A DNA stretch of 64,000 nucleotides from Vagococcus_D sp963518325. GTDB lineage: Bacteria > Bacillota > Bacilli > Lactobacillales > Vagococcaceae. The DNA lies in the NCBI RefSeq assembly GCF_963518325.1, contig NZ_CAUQJB010000003.1, positions 62,001 through 126,000 of the forward strand, read 5' to 3'. Of this stretch, positions 7,850-16,588 are shown piece after piece. A model generated the notes under the pieces. The model ran no database searches and was not told where the DNA came from. It was given only the letters and a program-made list of their open reading frames with translations. The position numbers were made by a program, and so were the translations under genes. Position 1 is the first letter of the stretch, and the number at the start of each line of letters is the position of its first letter.

Positions 7850-8215
7850 ATGAGAAAAATAGTCATTGGAGGACAAATCGACAAAGAGGAAGTTAGACAA
7901 TTGGTTGAAAGTCATGCCGAAGGGAAATTTGACATGACGGTTAAAAGTGATTTAGATGCAGCCATGGCCGTTAAATCAGGACAAGCTGATTTTTATTTAG
8001 GGGCATGTAACACAGGTGGCGGTGGAGCATTGGCTATGGCTTTAGCTTTACTAGGGCGGGAAAACTGTGTGACTGTTTCCATGCCGTCAAATGTGATGAG
8101 CGAGGCAGAAATTAGAGAAAATGTTCAAGGTGGCAAAAAAGCATTTGGTTTTACTGCTCAACATAAAGAGATTGTCATTCCCATTATTATGGATGAATTA
8201 AAGAAATTAAATTAA
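7850..8215 (+). CDS. yhfU: YhfU-like protein (DUF2620)
   Basis: The 121-residue protein belongs to DUF2620. It has a Rossmann-like beginning (MRKIVIGGQ) and a glycine-rich loop CNTGGGGALAMALALLG at about residues 52-68. I chose the ATG at 7850 because AAAGGAGG lies 6 bases upstream, whereas the upstream in-frame ATG at 7823 has no ribosome site. The function is unknown. Its size and place next to a polytopic YhfT protein invite the idea that it is a small cytoplasmic partner of that transporter-like protein, but this is inference. It is the first gene of the yhf operon. Confidence 0.85.
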   Translation: MRKIVIGGQIDKEEVRQLVESHAEGKFDMTVKSDLDAAMAVKSGQADFYLGACNTGGGGALAMALALLGRENCVTVSMPSNVMSEAEIRENVQGGKKAFGFTAQHKEIVIPIIMDELKKLN

Positions 8216-8235
8216 ACGTGTAAGGTGGAGAAAAA

Positions 8236-9549
8236 ATGGAATCTTCGAAGATAGTTGAGTTAATTGCAATTGCTTTGTTAGGTGGTTTAAGTTCAATCTT
8301 GGCTAATAAAGGAATTGCCGTTTTTAATGATGGACTACGGCCGATTGTACCGGAGTTTTTAGAGAAAAAAATAGGCAAAAAAGAATTAGCAGCTACCAGT
8401 TTTGCTTTAAGTTTTGGTTTAGTAATTGGCTTTGGTATCCCCGTTTCAATTGGAGCCTCAATCTTATTAGTCCACAGTATTTTACTGATGACGGATATTA
8501 TTGGGTCATGGGCACCAGAAGGTAAAAAGGGCATGGCGATAGCGGGAATTGTTGGCGCTATCTATGGTATTGGTTTAGTCATTGGTCTACAGGCTGTAGT
8601 GGATGCGTTTGCTTTGATGCCTGTTAACTTTATTGATTCATTAGCGCAGGTAGGAACGCCAGTTGTGATTGCCTTTAGTATTTTTCCGGCCATTGCAATC
8701 GCCAGCCAACATGGGGCCAAAAAGGGATTTATTTCATTTTCAGCCACACTGTTGACGTTGTTTGCAGTTAAAAAATTCGGTACGTTTAACATCGGTAACG
8801 GCGCCACCTTAACTCTGAGTGCTGAAGGAATGTCATTATTAGTAGGCATGATCTTTATGATTTATTACGCGATTAAAGTGAAAAGCGATGGCAGTAGTTC
8901 AAATGAAAGTCTGGTTAGTATTTTTCTTGAGCGGGTTAATCGGATTAAGAAAAATTGGATGTGGCTGTCAGTGATGGGGGGATTGGTTTCAGCGGCAACC
9001 AGTTTGCTGATTATTGCGGGGGATCCGATTTCCTTAAACTTATTGTCAGAAGGGAAATTTAATGAAGCGGCGTTGGCGGCTTTTGCCAGAGGTATTGGTT
9101 TTATCCCCCTAGTGTTCTCAACAGCGATTGTCACAGGGGTGTACAGCCCAGCAGGAACAACCTTTGTGTTTGTTGTGGGAATTTTATTAAAAGGTAACCC
9201 GATAGTAGCCTTTATTGCAGGGGCTTTAGTGATGTTTGTGGAAGTTCAGCTATTAACTATTATGGCAAAGGCGCTGGATAAATTTCCGGGTATTCGTGAA
9301 ATGGGAGAACACATTCGAACGGCTATGAATAAAGTATTAGAAGTCGCTTTATTGATTGGTGGTGCCATGGCATCTGAATCAATTGCCCCTGGTATTGGTT
9401 ATTTCTGGGTGATTGGCCTGTTGTTATTAAATCGTAAAGCGAAAAAACCAGTGGTTGATTTAGCTGTGGGGCCAATTGCCGCCATTAGTTTAGGAATCAT
9501 TGTGAATATTCTATATTATTTAGGCTTATTCGCCCCAGTAGTACTTTAG
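8236..9549 (+). CDS. yhfT: YhfT-like polytopic membrane protein, putative transporter
   Basis: The 437-residue protein is very hydrophobic, with about ten membrane segments and conserved blocks such as GGLSSILANKGIAVFNDGLRP near the N-terminus. E. coli YhfT (about 434 residues) is annotated only as an inner-membrane or transport protein. The neighbouring genes encode two PLP-dependent enzymes and a metal-dependent hydrolase, so it may import their amino-acid-like or phosphorylated substrate; that is inference. It follows yhfU after 20 bases with a GGTGGAG ribosome site. Confidence 0.85.
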   Translation: MESSKIVELIAIALLGGLSSILANKGIAVFNDGLRPIVPEFLEKKIGKKELAATSFALSFGLVIGFGIPVSIGASILLVHSILLMTDIIGSWAPEGKKGMAIAGIVGAIYGIGLVIGLQAVVDAFALMPVNFIDSLAQVGTPVVIAFSIFPAIAIASQHGAKKGFISFSATLLTLFAVKKFGTFNIGNGATLTLSAEGMSLLVGMIFMIYYAIKVKSDGSSSNESLVSIFLERVNRIKKNWMWLSVMGGLVSAATSLLIIAGDPISLNLLSEGKFNEAALAAFARGIGFIPLVFSTAIVTGVYSPAGTTFVFVVGILLKGNPIVAFIAGALVMFVEVQLLTIMAKALDKFPGIREMGEHIRTAMNKVLEVALLIGGAMASESIAPGIGYFWVIGLLLLNRKAKKPVVDLAVGPIAAISLGIIVNILYYLGLFAPVVL

Positions 9550-9564
9550 AAAGGGGACAGTAAA

Positions 9565-10446
9565 ATGGTGTTAAAAGAAGGCATTACTTATATGCATGAA
9601 CACACGACCATCGATTTATCCCGCTTAAAAAAGATTGATGATACGAATTTAAATTGTTATGATGAGACTGTTGCAGAATACAAAAAAATGTATTCTAAAG
9701 GGGTTCGAAATATTGTCGACGTTACTAATTTGGATATGTGTCGCAATCCTCTTTATGTTCAACGAGTGGCTAAGGAGACAGGAATCAACATTGTCCAAGC
9801 TACTGGCTTTTATCAAGAGAAATTTTTGCCAGAATTGGTTACGACTGCGACCATCGATCAACTGGCGGCTTTTATGATCAATGAAATTCAAGTGGGGATT
9901 GAGGAAACTGAGATTAAAGCCCAAATTATTGGTGAAATTGGCACAAGTCAAAATCAAATGACTAAACGAGAAGAGAAAGTATTTAAAGCATCAGTGATTG
10001 CCCAACAGGCCACAGGTGTGCCAATTACCACTCACACCACCTTAGGGACTTTTGGTCATGAACAGGTGGGTTTCTTTAAAGACAATCAAGCTGATTTAAA
10101 CAAGATTGTAATTGGGCATGTTGATTTGACCGGCGATGTTGACTATATTTTGCATATGCTGGATCAAGGTGTCTACGTCGAGTTTGATACAATTGGGAAA
10201 GAGAACTATCAGCCGGATTCGTTGCGAATTGCGATGTTAAAAGAGATTGAAAAAAGAGGCTATTCCGATAAAGTCTTTTTATCGATGGATATTACCCGTA
10301 AATCCAATTTGGAATACATGGGCGGCATGGGCTATTCCTACTTGCTGGATACCTTTATCCCTCAAGCTTTGGAAAAAGGGGTTTCTCAAGACTTTATCAC
10401 GAAAATGCTGGAACAAAATCCACATGAATTTATGAATAGGAAGTGA
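9565..10446 (+). CDS. php: Phosphotriesterase homology protein (Php/YhfV)
   Basis: This 293-residue amidohydrolase-superfamily protein keeps the full binuclear metal site: HEH at 11-13, Glu124 in GEIG (the residue that takes the place of the carboxylated Lys in E. coli PHP), His157 in THTT, His185 in GHVDL and Asp242 in SMDITR. The length equals E. coli Php (292). The physiological substrate of this family is not established. It should be a cytoplasmic lactonase, amidase or phosphoesterase acting within the yhf pathway. Confidence 0.92.
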   Translation: MVLKEGITYMHEHTTIDLSRLKKIDDTNLNCYDETVAEYKKMYSKGVRNIVDVTNLDMCRNPLYVQRVAKETGINIVQATGFYQEKFLPELVTTATIDQLAAFMINEIQVGIEETEIKAQIIGEIGTSQNQMTKREEKVFKASVIAQQATGVPITTHTTLGTFGHEQVGFFKDNQADLNKIVIGHVDLTGDVDYILHMLDQGVYVEFDTIGKENYQPDSLRIAMLKEIEKRGYSDKVFLSMDITRKSNLEYMGGMGYSYLLDTFIPQALEKGVSQDFITKMLEQNPHEFMNRK

Positions 10447-10451
10447 ATAAG

Positions 10452-11549
10452 ATGACCGTTTATCCATTAAAAAGTTTAACGATTGAGGAAGCTATTGAGC
10501 TACAGTTTCAATTAGTTGATTCAATCACGCAATTTTTTCCAGGGAATGAGATTCTGACACGGGGTGATTTAGGGGTTGTCAAAGGGCTGAATCAACCAAG
10601 GTTCACCTATCAAGTTGAAAAAGTATTGGCCCATTTTTTTAAAGCGGACAATTGCATGCTCGTTCGCGGGGCAGGGACCAATGCCATTAGACTAGCGCTT
10701 CATGCTGCTATTGGTGCTGGCGGGACGTTACTGGTTCATCAGGCACCCGTTTACCCAACGACACAGGTTTCAATTGAAATGCTAGGTATTCAAACGGTTT
10801 CTGCTGATTTTAATCAGTTATCAGACGTAAAAGAAGTTCTTCAAAGAGAATCAGTTGATGGTATCTTGATTCAAGTGACCCGCCAAAAAATGGATGATTC
10901 TTACGATTTAGCTGAATTAATCAGGACCATTAGAAGCATAAATGATACAATACCTATTGTAACGGATGATAATTATTCGGCATTGAAAACCAGTGGTATC
11001 GGTTCGCAATTTGGTGGCAGTTTGGCCTGCTTTTCAACCTTTAAATTGCTAGGACCAGAAGGCGTAGGCTGTATTGTTGGCGATGATGCCTTTATTAACC
11101 GATTAAAAGGAGAAAATTATTCCGGTGGTGGGCAAGTTCAAGGACATGAAGCCTTGGACGTTCTCAAGGGATTGATTTATGCACCGGTTTCTCTGGCCAT
11201 TTCAGCCAAGGTTAGCGATGAAATCTGTCAGCGTATTAATCAAGGGGAAGTTCCTGGTTTAGCAGAAGCGTTTGTCGTCAATGCCCAGTCTAAAGTAGTG
11301 ATTGTTAAGTTACAAGACAATAACGCCAAAGACGTCATTGAGGCGGCTACGACACTAGGCGCCCTGCCTCATCCAGTAGGGGCAGAATCCCAATATGAAT
11401 TCTCGCCACTTGTTTATCGAGTGTCAGGGACATTTCGCTCTGTGGATCCAACAGCAGAAGAGACGATGATTAGAATTAATCCAAACCGAGCTGGGGCAGA
11501 GACGATTTTAAAACTATTAAAAAATTCCATGAAACTAGTAAAGAAATGA
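10452..11549 (+). CDS. yhfS: YhfS-like PLP-dependent aminotransferase-fold enzyme
   Basis: The product is a fold-type I PLP protein of about 365 residues. The expected Schiff-base Lys is Lys198 in STFKLLGPEGVG, and TDDNYSALK (about 171-179) carries the Asp that contacts the PLP nitrogen. I chose ATG 10452 rather than GTG 10443 because AGGAAG lies about 8 bases before it. The php stop codon lies just upstream. Related enzymes include cysteine desulfurase and beta-eliminating lyases; the true reaction is unknown. Confidence 0.85.
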   Translation: MTVYPLKSLTIEEAIELQFQLVDSITQFFPGNEILTRGDLGVVKGLNQPRFTYQVEKVLAHFFKADNCMLVRGAGTNAIRLALHAAIGAGGTLLVHQAPVYPTTQVSIEMLGIQTVSADFNQLSDVKEVLQRESVDGILIQVTRQKMDDSYDLAELIRTIRSINDTIPIVTDDNYSALKTSGIGSQFGGSLACFSTFKLLGPEGVGCIVGDDAFINRLKGENYSGGGQVQGHEALDVLKGLIYAPVSLAISAKVSDEICQRINQGEVPGLAEAFVVNAQSKVVIVKLQDNNAKDVIEAATTLGALPHPVGAESQYEFSPLVYRVSGTFRSVDPTAEETMIRINPNRAGAETILKLLKNSMKLVKK

Positions 11550-11559
11550 GGCGTTTAGA

Positions 11560-12480
11560 TTGAGCAAAAAATTCTTAACCAAAAAAGGCATTATTGTTAA
11601 TTATTTGGCATCAGATTTACTCCAATTAAAAAAGGGAGATAAGATGCCTAGTATTTCTGACTATCAAGAAAAATATGGGGTGGCTCGAGGAACGGTTCAG
11701 AATGCGTTAAATTACTTGAAATCTGAAGACGCCCTTGAAACAAAAAATAGCGGCCATTTGGGAACTTATATAGAAGAAATCAATTATGCCATTTTGCAAG
11801 AATATGCTCTTTCTGAAGCCATATTAGGTACCATGACCTTGCCCTACTCAAGATTATATGAAGGGATGGCAACAGGTATTTACGAAGGATTTAAAGAGAA
11901 TAAGCTAAAATTAAATTTAGCCTATATTCGTGGCTCCAAGGAGAGAGTACGCTCAATTACCATGAAAACCTACCGCTTTGCTGTGGTTTCCAGATTCGCC
12001 GCTAATCGTGCTATTGAGCAGGGAGATCCTGTTGAAGTTGTCATTGATTTTGGCAATCACACTTATTTAAGTGAACATGTGCTGTTATTTGCTAATTTGG
12101 AAAACGATCACATTAAAGATGGCATGAGAGTGGCCATTGATTATAGTTCACTGGATCAGCAGATGTTGACAATGGATAGTATTCAAGGTAAAGAAGTGAC
12201 ATTTGTTGAAATGCCAGGGCACCAAATCATTCATTCCTTAAAAAGCAATCACATAGACGCAGGTATTTGGAATTTTGATGAAATTCGTGATAAAAATTAT
12301 GAAGACCTCAATTATGTAACCTTAGATAATAAACTGGAACAGGACATGGGAGCCTCTGTGATTATCTGTCACCAAGAAGATTCCTCCATGAAAGCTTTTT
12401 TTGCTAAAAGCTTTAACAGCCAACAAGTATTAAAAATTCAAGAAGAGGTTGTCGAAGGGACGATTATCCCAAGATATTAA
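11560..12480 (+). CDS. yhfZ: YhfZ-like transcriptional regulator (GntR-like HTH plus binding-protein domain)
   Basis: The 306-residue protein has an N-terminal winged helix (about residues 1-75, with ISDYQEKYGVARGTVQNALNYL) and a C-terminal domain resembling periplasmic-binding-protein folds. The block TLPYSRLYEGMATGI and the stretch FAVVSRFAA match E. coli YhfZ as remembered (301 residues). It should sense a ligand and control the yhf operon. Translation starts at TTG 11560, with GAGG 8 bases before. The same N-terminal string LTKKGIIVN recurs in a fragment at 28351. Confidence 0.85.
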   Translation: MSKKFLTKKGIIVNYLASDLLQLKKGDKMPSISDYQEKYGVARGTVQNALNYLKSEDALETKNSGHLGTYIEEINYAILQEYALSEAILGTMTLPYSRLYEGMATGIYEGFKENKLKLNLAYIRGSKERVRSITMKTYRFAVVSRFAANRAIEQGDPVEVVIDFGNHTYLSEHVLLFANLENDHIKDGMRVAIDYSSLDQQMLTMDSIQGKEVTFVEMPGHQIIHSLKSNHIDAGIWNFDEIRDKNYEDLNYVTLDNKLEQDMGASVIICHQEDSSMKAFFAKSFNSQQVLKIQEEVVEGTIIPRY

Positions 12481-12492
12481 AGGAGTATGTAG

Positions 12493-12843
12493 ATGATAAA
12501 GCAAAAACTTGAGATATTAGTCGAGTCACAAATTATAGAAGAAGAGACACAGCGTTATGTGTTAAGAGTATTGGATTATTTATTGGAAAAACAACTAATT
12601 GAAGAGACCGGAAAAGCCGATGTCTTTTTAACTCATTTAGCAATGGCAGATGCTAGAAGAAAAAAGAATGAATCTATCGCAAGTTTAGATGAGTTTATTT
12701 TAGCTGAAATAGTAAGTGATCCCACCTATCTTCATTCAAAAGAATTGTGGCAAGATCTGGAAAAAATGACGGAGAATCAATTTGAAGAAGCTGAATTGGA
12801 TTATTTTTATCTTCACATTATTAATATGTTAAAGGAGGATTAG
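12493..12843 (+). CDS. yhfY: YhfY-like single PRD domain protein
   Basis: The 116-residue helical protein consists of one PTS-regulation domain (PRD). Candidate phosphorylatable histidines are in FLTHLAMADARRKK (about residue 43) and near the end in YLHIINML. A stand-alone PRD without DNA-binding domain suggests that it reports PTS phosphorylation state to a partner, plausibly the YhfZ regulator encoded 12 bases upstream. E. coli YhfY (about 120 residues) has the same position and architecture. The AAAGGAG site lies before the start. Confidence 0.8.
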   Translation: MIKQKLEILVESQIIEEETQRYVLRVLDYLLEKQLIEETGKADVFLTHLAMADARRKKNESIASLDEFILAEIVSDPTYLHSKELWQDLEKMTENQFEEAELDYFYLHIINMLKED

Positions 12844-12844
12844 G

Positions 12845-13999
12845 ATGTTTTTAGATGTCACTAAACGTAGAAATCCTCAATTAATTAAAGTGGCTACCCA
12901 GTTGCATCAGGCAGGGGAAATACTCCCTGATACTTACGTGTTGGATTTGGATACCATTGTAGAAAATGCTAAAATTTTGAAAAAAAATGCGGATAAAGTA
13001 GGCATCGAATTGTTTTATATGACAAAGCAATTGGGGCGCAACCCTCTAGTAGCTGAAAAAATCAGAGCAGCAGGCATCGATGCTGCGGTTGTCGTGGATT
13101 ATAAAGAGGCCTTGGTGATGATGGAACACGGTTTACCCATTGGTAATGTGGGCCATCTAGTTCAAGTACCAAAACAGTTGTTAAAAAAAATGGTGGCGTA
13201 TCGCCCCCAATTTATGACTGTTTTTTCAATTGAGAGTATTGAGCAAATTAATGAAATAGCCAAAGAATTGAAGGTCAAGCAAAAGCTACTGATTAAAATG
13301 ATTGAAACGGCAGATGAAGTTTATGAAGGACAATTTGGAGGCTTTCACTTAGCTGATTTACCCGAGCTGGCGAAGAAATGTCAGGAACTTAGCCATATTG
13401 AACTGGCAGGAATTACGTCCTTTCCTTGCTTTTTGTTTAATGGTGTCGATGAGTTGACTTTGACTCATAATGTTCAAACTATTCAAAAGGCCCGCGAACT
13501 GTTACAAGCTGAAGGGATCGTCATAAATGAGGTTAATATTCCCTCTGCTACTTGTAGTAAAACCCTGCCAATGATCAAACAAATCAATGGCACCCAAGGA
13601 GAGCCAGGGCATGCTCTAACAGGGACAACGCCCTTACATGCGAAAATGGACTTGGAAGAACTGCCAGCTATGGTGTATGTTAGTGAGATATCTCATAATT
13701 TAGATGGTAAAGGATACTTTTATGGCGGGGGCTATTATCGACGTGGCCACTTGGAGCAGATTTTAGTCATGGATCAAGCCGACGAATCACAAGACGAGGT
13801 CGTTCCATTTGGCAATGACAGCATTGATTATTATTTGACAAGTCAACAGGCTCATCCAGTAGGGGCTACGGTGATTGCGGCCTTTAGAACCCAGATATTT
13901 GTAACGCGAAGCGATGTGGCAGTGGTGTCGGGAATAAAAACAGGACAACCAAAAATAGAAGGCATCTACAACAGCCAAGGAAATTTAATTAGAAGGTGA
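12845..13999 (+). CDS. yhfX: YhfX-like PLP enzyme of the alanine racemase fold
   Basis: The 384-residue protein resembles fold-type III PLP enzymes (alanine racemase or D-threonine aldolase-like). The likely PLP Lys is Lys61 in FYMTKQLGRNP, at the place of the racemase KANAYG motif. A beta domain follows at about residues 280-384 with a glycine/tyrosine stretch KGYFYGGGYYRRG. It could racemise, decarboxylate or cleave an amino acid; the substrate is unknown. It starts one base after the yhfY stop, with AAAGGAGG upstream. Confidence 0.85.
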   Translation: MFLDVTKRRNPQLIKVATQLHQAGEILPDTYVLDLDTIVENAKILKKNADKVGIELFYMTKQLGRNPLVAEKIRAAGIDAAVVVDYKEALVMMEHGLPIGNVGHLVQVPKQLLKKMVAYRPQFMTVFSIESIEQINEIAKELKVKQKLLIKMIETADEVYEGQFGGFHLADLPELAKKCQELSHIELAGITSFPCFLFNGVDELTLTHNVQTIQKARELLQAEGIVINEVNIPSATCSKTLPMIKQINGTQGEPGHALTGTTPLHAKMDLEELPAMVYVSEISHNLDGKGYFYGGGYYRRGHLEQILVMDQADESQDEVVPFGNDSIDYYLTSQQAHPVGATVIAAFRTQIFVTRSDVAVVSGIKTGQPKIEGIYNSQGNLIRR

Positions 14000-14003
14000 A
14001 ATA

Positions 14004-15215
14004 ATGAGTAGATTTGTGGTCATTGTATTAGATAGTTTTGGCGTTGGCGCCATGGCCGATGTGCCTCAAGTCAGACCAAGAGACTGTGGCAGCAGTACAG
14101 CTGGTCATATTATCGCCCAACTACCGGATATTAACTTGCCAACTTTAGAAAAATTAGGTCTAATGAATAGTCTAGGGTATGAAATAGGCCATCATAAATT
14201 TTCAACAGAGGCAGTTTTTGGTACGGCCAATTTAGCTCATCACGGGGCAGACTCTTTTTTGGGCCATCAGGAAATTATGGGAACCACACCTAAAGTACCT
14301 TTAATTCAACCCTTCAATCAAAAAATCGATGAGGTTGAAGCCAATTTGTGCCAACAGGGCTATCAGGTTCGTCGTGTTGGTGAAGTGGGGACACAAATTT
14401 TGGTAGTGAATGAGTCTGCAACCGTTGGCGATAATTTGGAAACCGATTATGGACAAGTATATAATGTCTCAGCTTGTCTGGATTTAATCGACTTTAAGGA
14501 GCTAGCGAAGATAGGTCACGTCGTCCGAGAGGTTGTTCAAGTCTCTCGTGTGATTGCCTTTGGAGGGGAAGCTGTTACCTTCGCCGACTTACTTGGCGCC
14601 ATTAAAACGAAAAATAATGAAATAGCAGGTGTGGATGCACCAGAATCAGGTGTTTATAATCAGGGCTACCAAGTGGTTCATCTAGGATATGGTATTAATA
14701 AAAGCGTTCAAACCCCAACGCTGTTGGATCAAAAACAAGTGACTGTTTCTTTTCTGGGGAAAGTTGCTGATATTGTTCAAACGGATAGCGAACGGTTGTT
14801 TCCAGGTGTCGATTCAACTTATCTTTTTGATTGCTTAGTGAAAGAAATTAAGCAGATTAAAGATGGGTTTATCGCCTTAAACATTCAGGAAACAGACTTG
14901 GCAGGACACGCAGAAGATGTCTCTCGCTACGCTGACAGACTAGAGTTAAGTGATCGCCGGATTGCAGAAGTATTGCCACTATTAACCAAGGGAGATATTC
15001 TGGTTGTTATGGCCGATCACGGAAATGATCCAACAATTGGTCACAGCAATCACACTAGAGAACGGGTTCCTTTGCTGATTTATAGTCCAGGCATTCGTTC
15101 TAAAACGATTGGTGAACGGGCCACTTTAGCCGATGTTGGGGCAACGGTAGCTGACTTTTTTCAGGTGCCTTCTCCTCAAAATGGCACCTCATTTTTAACT
15201 GAATTAGTTGATTAA
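14004..15215 (+). CDS. yhfW: YhfW-like phosphopentomutase-family protein
   Basis: The 403-residue protein belongs to the alkaline phosphatase superfamily and is closest to phosphopentomutase (DeoB). It has Asp10 in VLDSFGVG, the likely nucleophile Ser84 in GADSFLGHQEIMG (Thr in DeoB), and the metal-binding stretch MADHGNDPTIGHSNHTRERVP near the C-terminus. The Thr-to-Ser change and the gene context suggest a sugar-phosphate or phosphonate substrate other than ribose-5-phosphate. It is the last gene of the yhf operon and is followed by a strong terminator. Confidence 0.85.
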   Translation: MSRFVVIVLDSFGVGAMADVPQVRPRDCGSSTAGHIIAQLPDINLPTLEKLGLMNSLGYEIGHHKFSTEAVFGTANLAHHGADSFLGHQEIMGTTPKVPLIQPFNQKIDEVEANLCQQGYQVRRVGEVGTQILVVNESATVGDNLETDYGQVYNVSACLDLIDFKELAKIGHVVREVVQVSRVIAFGGEAVTFADLLGAIKTKNNEIAGVDAPESGVYNQGYQVVHLGYGINKSVQTPTLLDQKQVTVSFLGKVADIVQTDSERLFPGVDSTYLFDCLVKEIKQIKDGFIALNIQETDLAGHAEDVSRYADRLELSDRRIAEVLPLLTKGDILVVMADHGNDPTIGHSNHTRERVPLLIYSPGIRSKTIGERATLADVGATVADFFQVPSPQNGTSFLTELVD

Positions 15216-15219
15216 ATAA

Positions 15220-15260
15220 GCAAAAAACTGGAAGTTGAGGGTGACCTTCCAGTTTTTTGC
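15220..15260 (+). terminator. Terminator of the yhf operon
   Basis: A perfect 15-bp inverted repeat (GCAAAAAACTGGAAG / CTTCCAGTTTTTTGC) with an 11-base loop and a T-rich right arm lies 4 bases after the yhfW stop codon. Confidence 0.9.
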
Positions 15261-15347
15261 GATTTGATTAATAGGTTAAAACGAGCAGACGTATTACCTT
15301 ATTGGATGATTCGATAGAACAAACAAAGAAGAAATGGAGCTGATTTT

Positions 15348-16373
15348 ATGGAGAATAGAGTGGCAACTTATGCCAAAAAAAGTTGTTTAGGCATGCTGAA
15401 TCCGGCACACTCTGTCAAAAAAGTATTTCCTAATAGCATCGATTTTATTACGGAAACAAGCGGGCACTATATCGGTATTAAAGAGGCAGAAGGTATTTCG
15501 CCATCCTTTGTAGCCAGTTTAGCAGCACTTGGTTATTATCATCATACCATTGACAAAGCAAGTCACGCCGGTCGAGGAATAGACATTGACTTGAAAAATC
15601 CAATTACTGGACGATATATGACAGGATCTTCCAGTGGCACGGCTTTGAATGTCTTTTTGGGAATAAATGACGTGGGAGTTGGGACAGATGGCGGGGGATC
15701 AGTGCTAGGACCTGCCATTAGTCTCAATTTATACAGTGTCATTCACCCGGAATTGGGAAAGTGCGGCCAAGAAATGGTCAAAGAGAAATACTCAACAGAT
15801 GGGCTACGCTTTACTCCCTCAATTGGCTTTATGGCCAGGGAGCTAGAGCCAATTGAAGATTTGCTTGGTTACTTGTTTACCAGAGTATCAGAGCCCCAGG
15901 AATCATTTGCTATTTGTTTGGATGAGAAGCTAATTGATTTAAAGGCAACTTTAGATAAGATAAGTAATAGAATTAGCTTGAATCCATTCACCGATAAGTA
16001 TTCTGGGGAACGACAAGCCTTAATCAATCAGTTAAATCAGCTGTTAGAAAAAAATGATGTAATTATTTCTGAAGAAGGTCCAGTAGATGTGGCGGGGATT
16101 GGTGATACAATTTTTGGACATTTTGATAAACAAACGAAGGCACAACAAATTGCTGCTTGTAAAGGATTTATCAGAGTAGTCAATATGGCAAAAGCGATTG
16201 CTATAACGGTTCCTACAGGCGAATTAGGCAAAGGGTATGTCTTGATTTGTAAAAATACTGAGACTGGATTGGGTCAGATATTAGCAGTGGCAAAACTCTT
16301 ACAGACTACGCAAGATGAGTTAATAACACAGTATTTTGGCAATCTCAATCATTATTTTCTTCATGGTGTTTGA
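15348..16373 (+). CDS. Short amidase-signature family protein next to the yhf operon
   Basis: The 341-residue protein carries the amidase signature. GSSSG (93-97) supplies the cis-Ser (Ser94), and TDGGGS (113-118) supplies the nucleophile (Ser118), 24 residues apart as in FAAH and GatA. Lys45 in IGIKEAEG is a plausible third member of the Ser-cisSer-Lys triad. Two things are odd: the protein is about 100 residues shorter than most amidases, with a short Lys-to-Ser spacing, and the Arg that follows the nucleophile in the family (SIRxP) is Leu here (SVLGP). The substrate is unknown. It lies 132 bases after the yhfW stop, beyond a terminator. Confidence 0.75.
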   Translation: MENRVATYAKKSCLGMLNPAHSVKKVFPNSIDFITETSGHYIGIKEAEGISPSFVASLAALGYYHHTIDKASHAGRGIDIDLKNPITGRYMTGSSSGTALNVFLGINDVGVGTDGGGSVLGPAISLNLYSVIHPELGKCGQEMVKEKYSTDGLRFTPSIGFMARELEPIEDLLGYLFTRVSEPQESFAICLDEKLIDLKATLDKISNRISLNPFTDKYSGERQALINQLNQLLEKNDVIISEEGPVDVAGIGDTIFGHFDKQTKAQQIAACKGFIRVVNMAKAIAITVPTGELGKGYVLICKNTETGLGQILAVAKLLQTTQDELITQYFGNLNHYFLHGV

Positions 16374-16588
16374 CTTTTACCAATCTTATTACCAGTTATA
16401 TCTGAGCCAAGCCTAACTTAACTTGGCATCCTAGTTAAATGAGACCATAATAGGGGAAATATTAGCTGAAAATGTTATAATTAATTAGATACATCTCGTA
16501 AACTAATTCGAAGATCTCCGTCCACTGTGATTAGTTGCAGGACTATAGAGCTGAGCGAACATGACATAAAATAACTAGGAGGCCAGAT

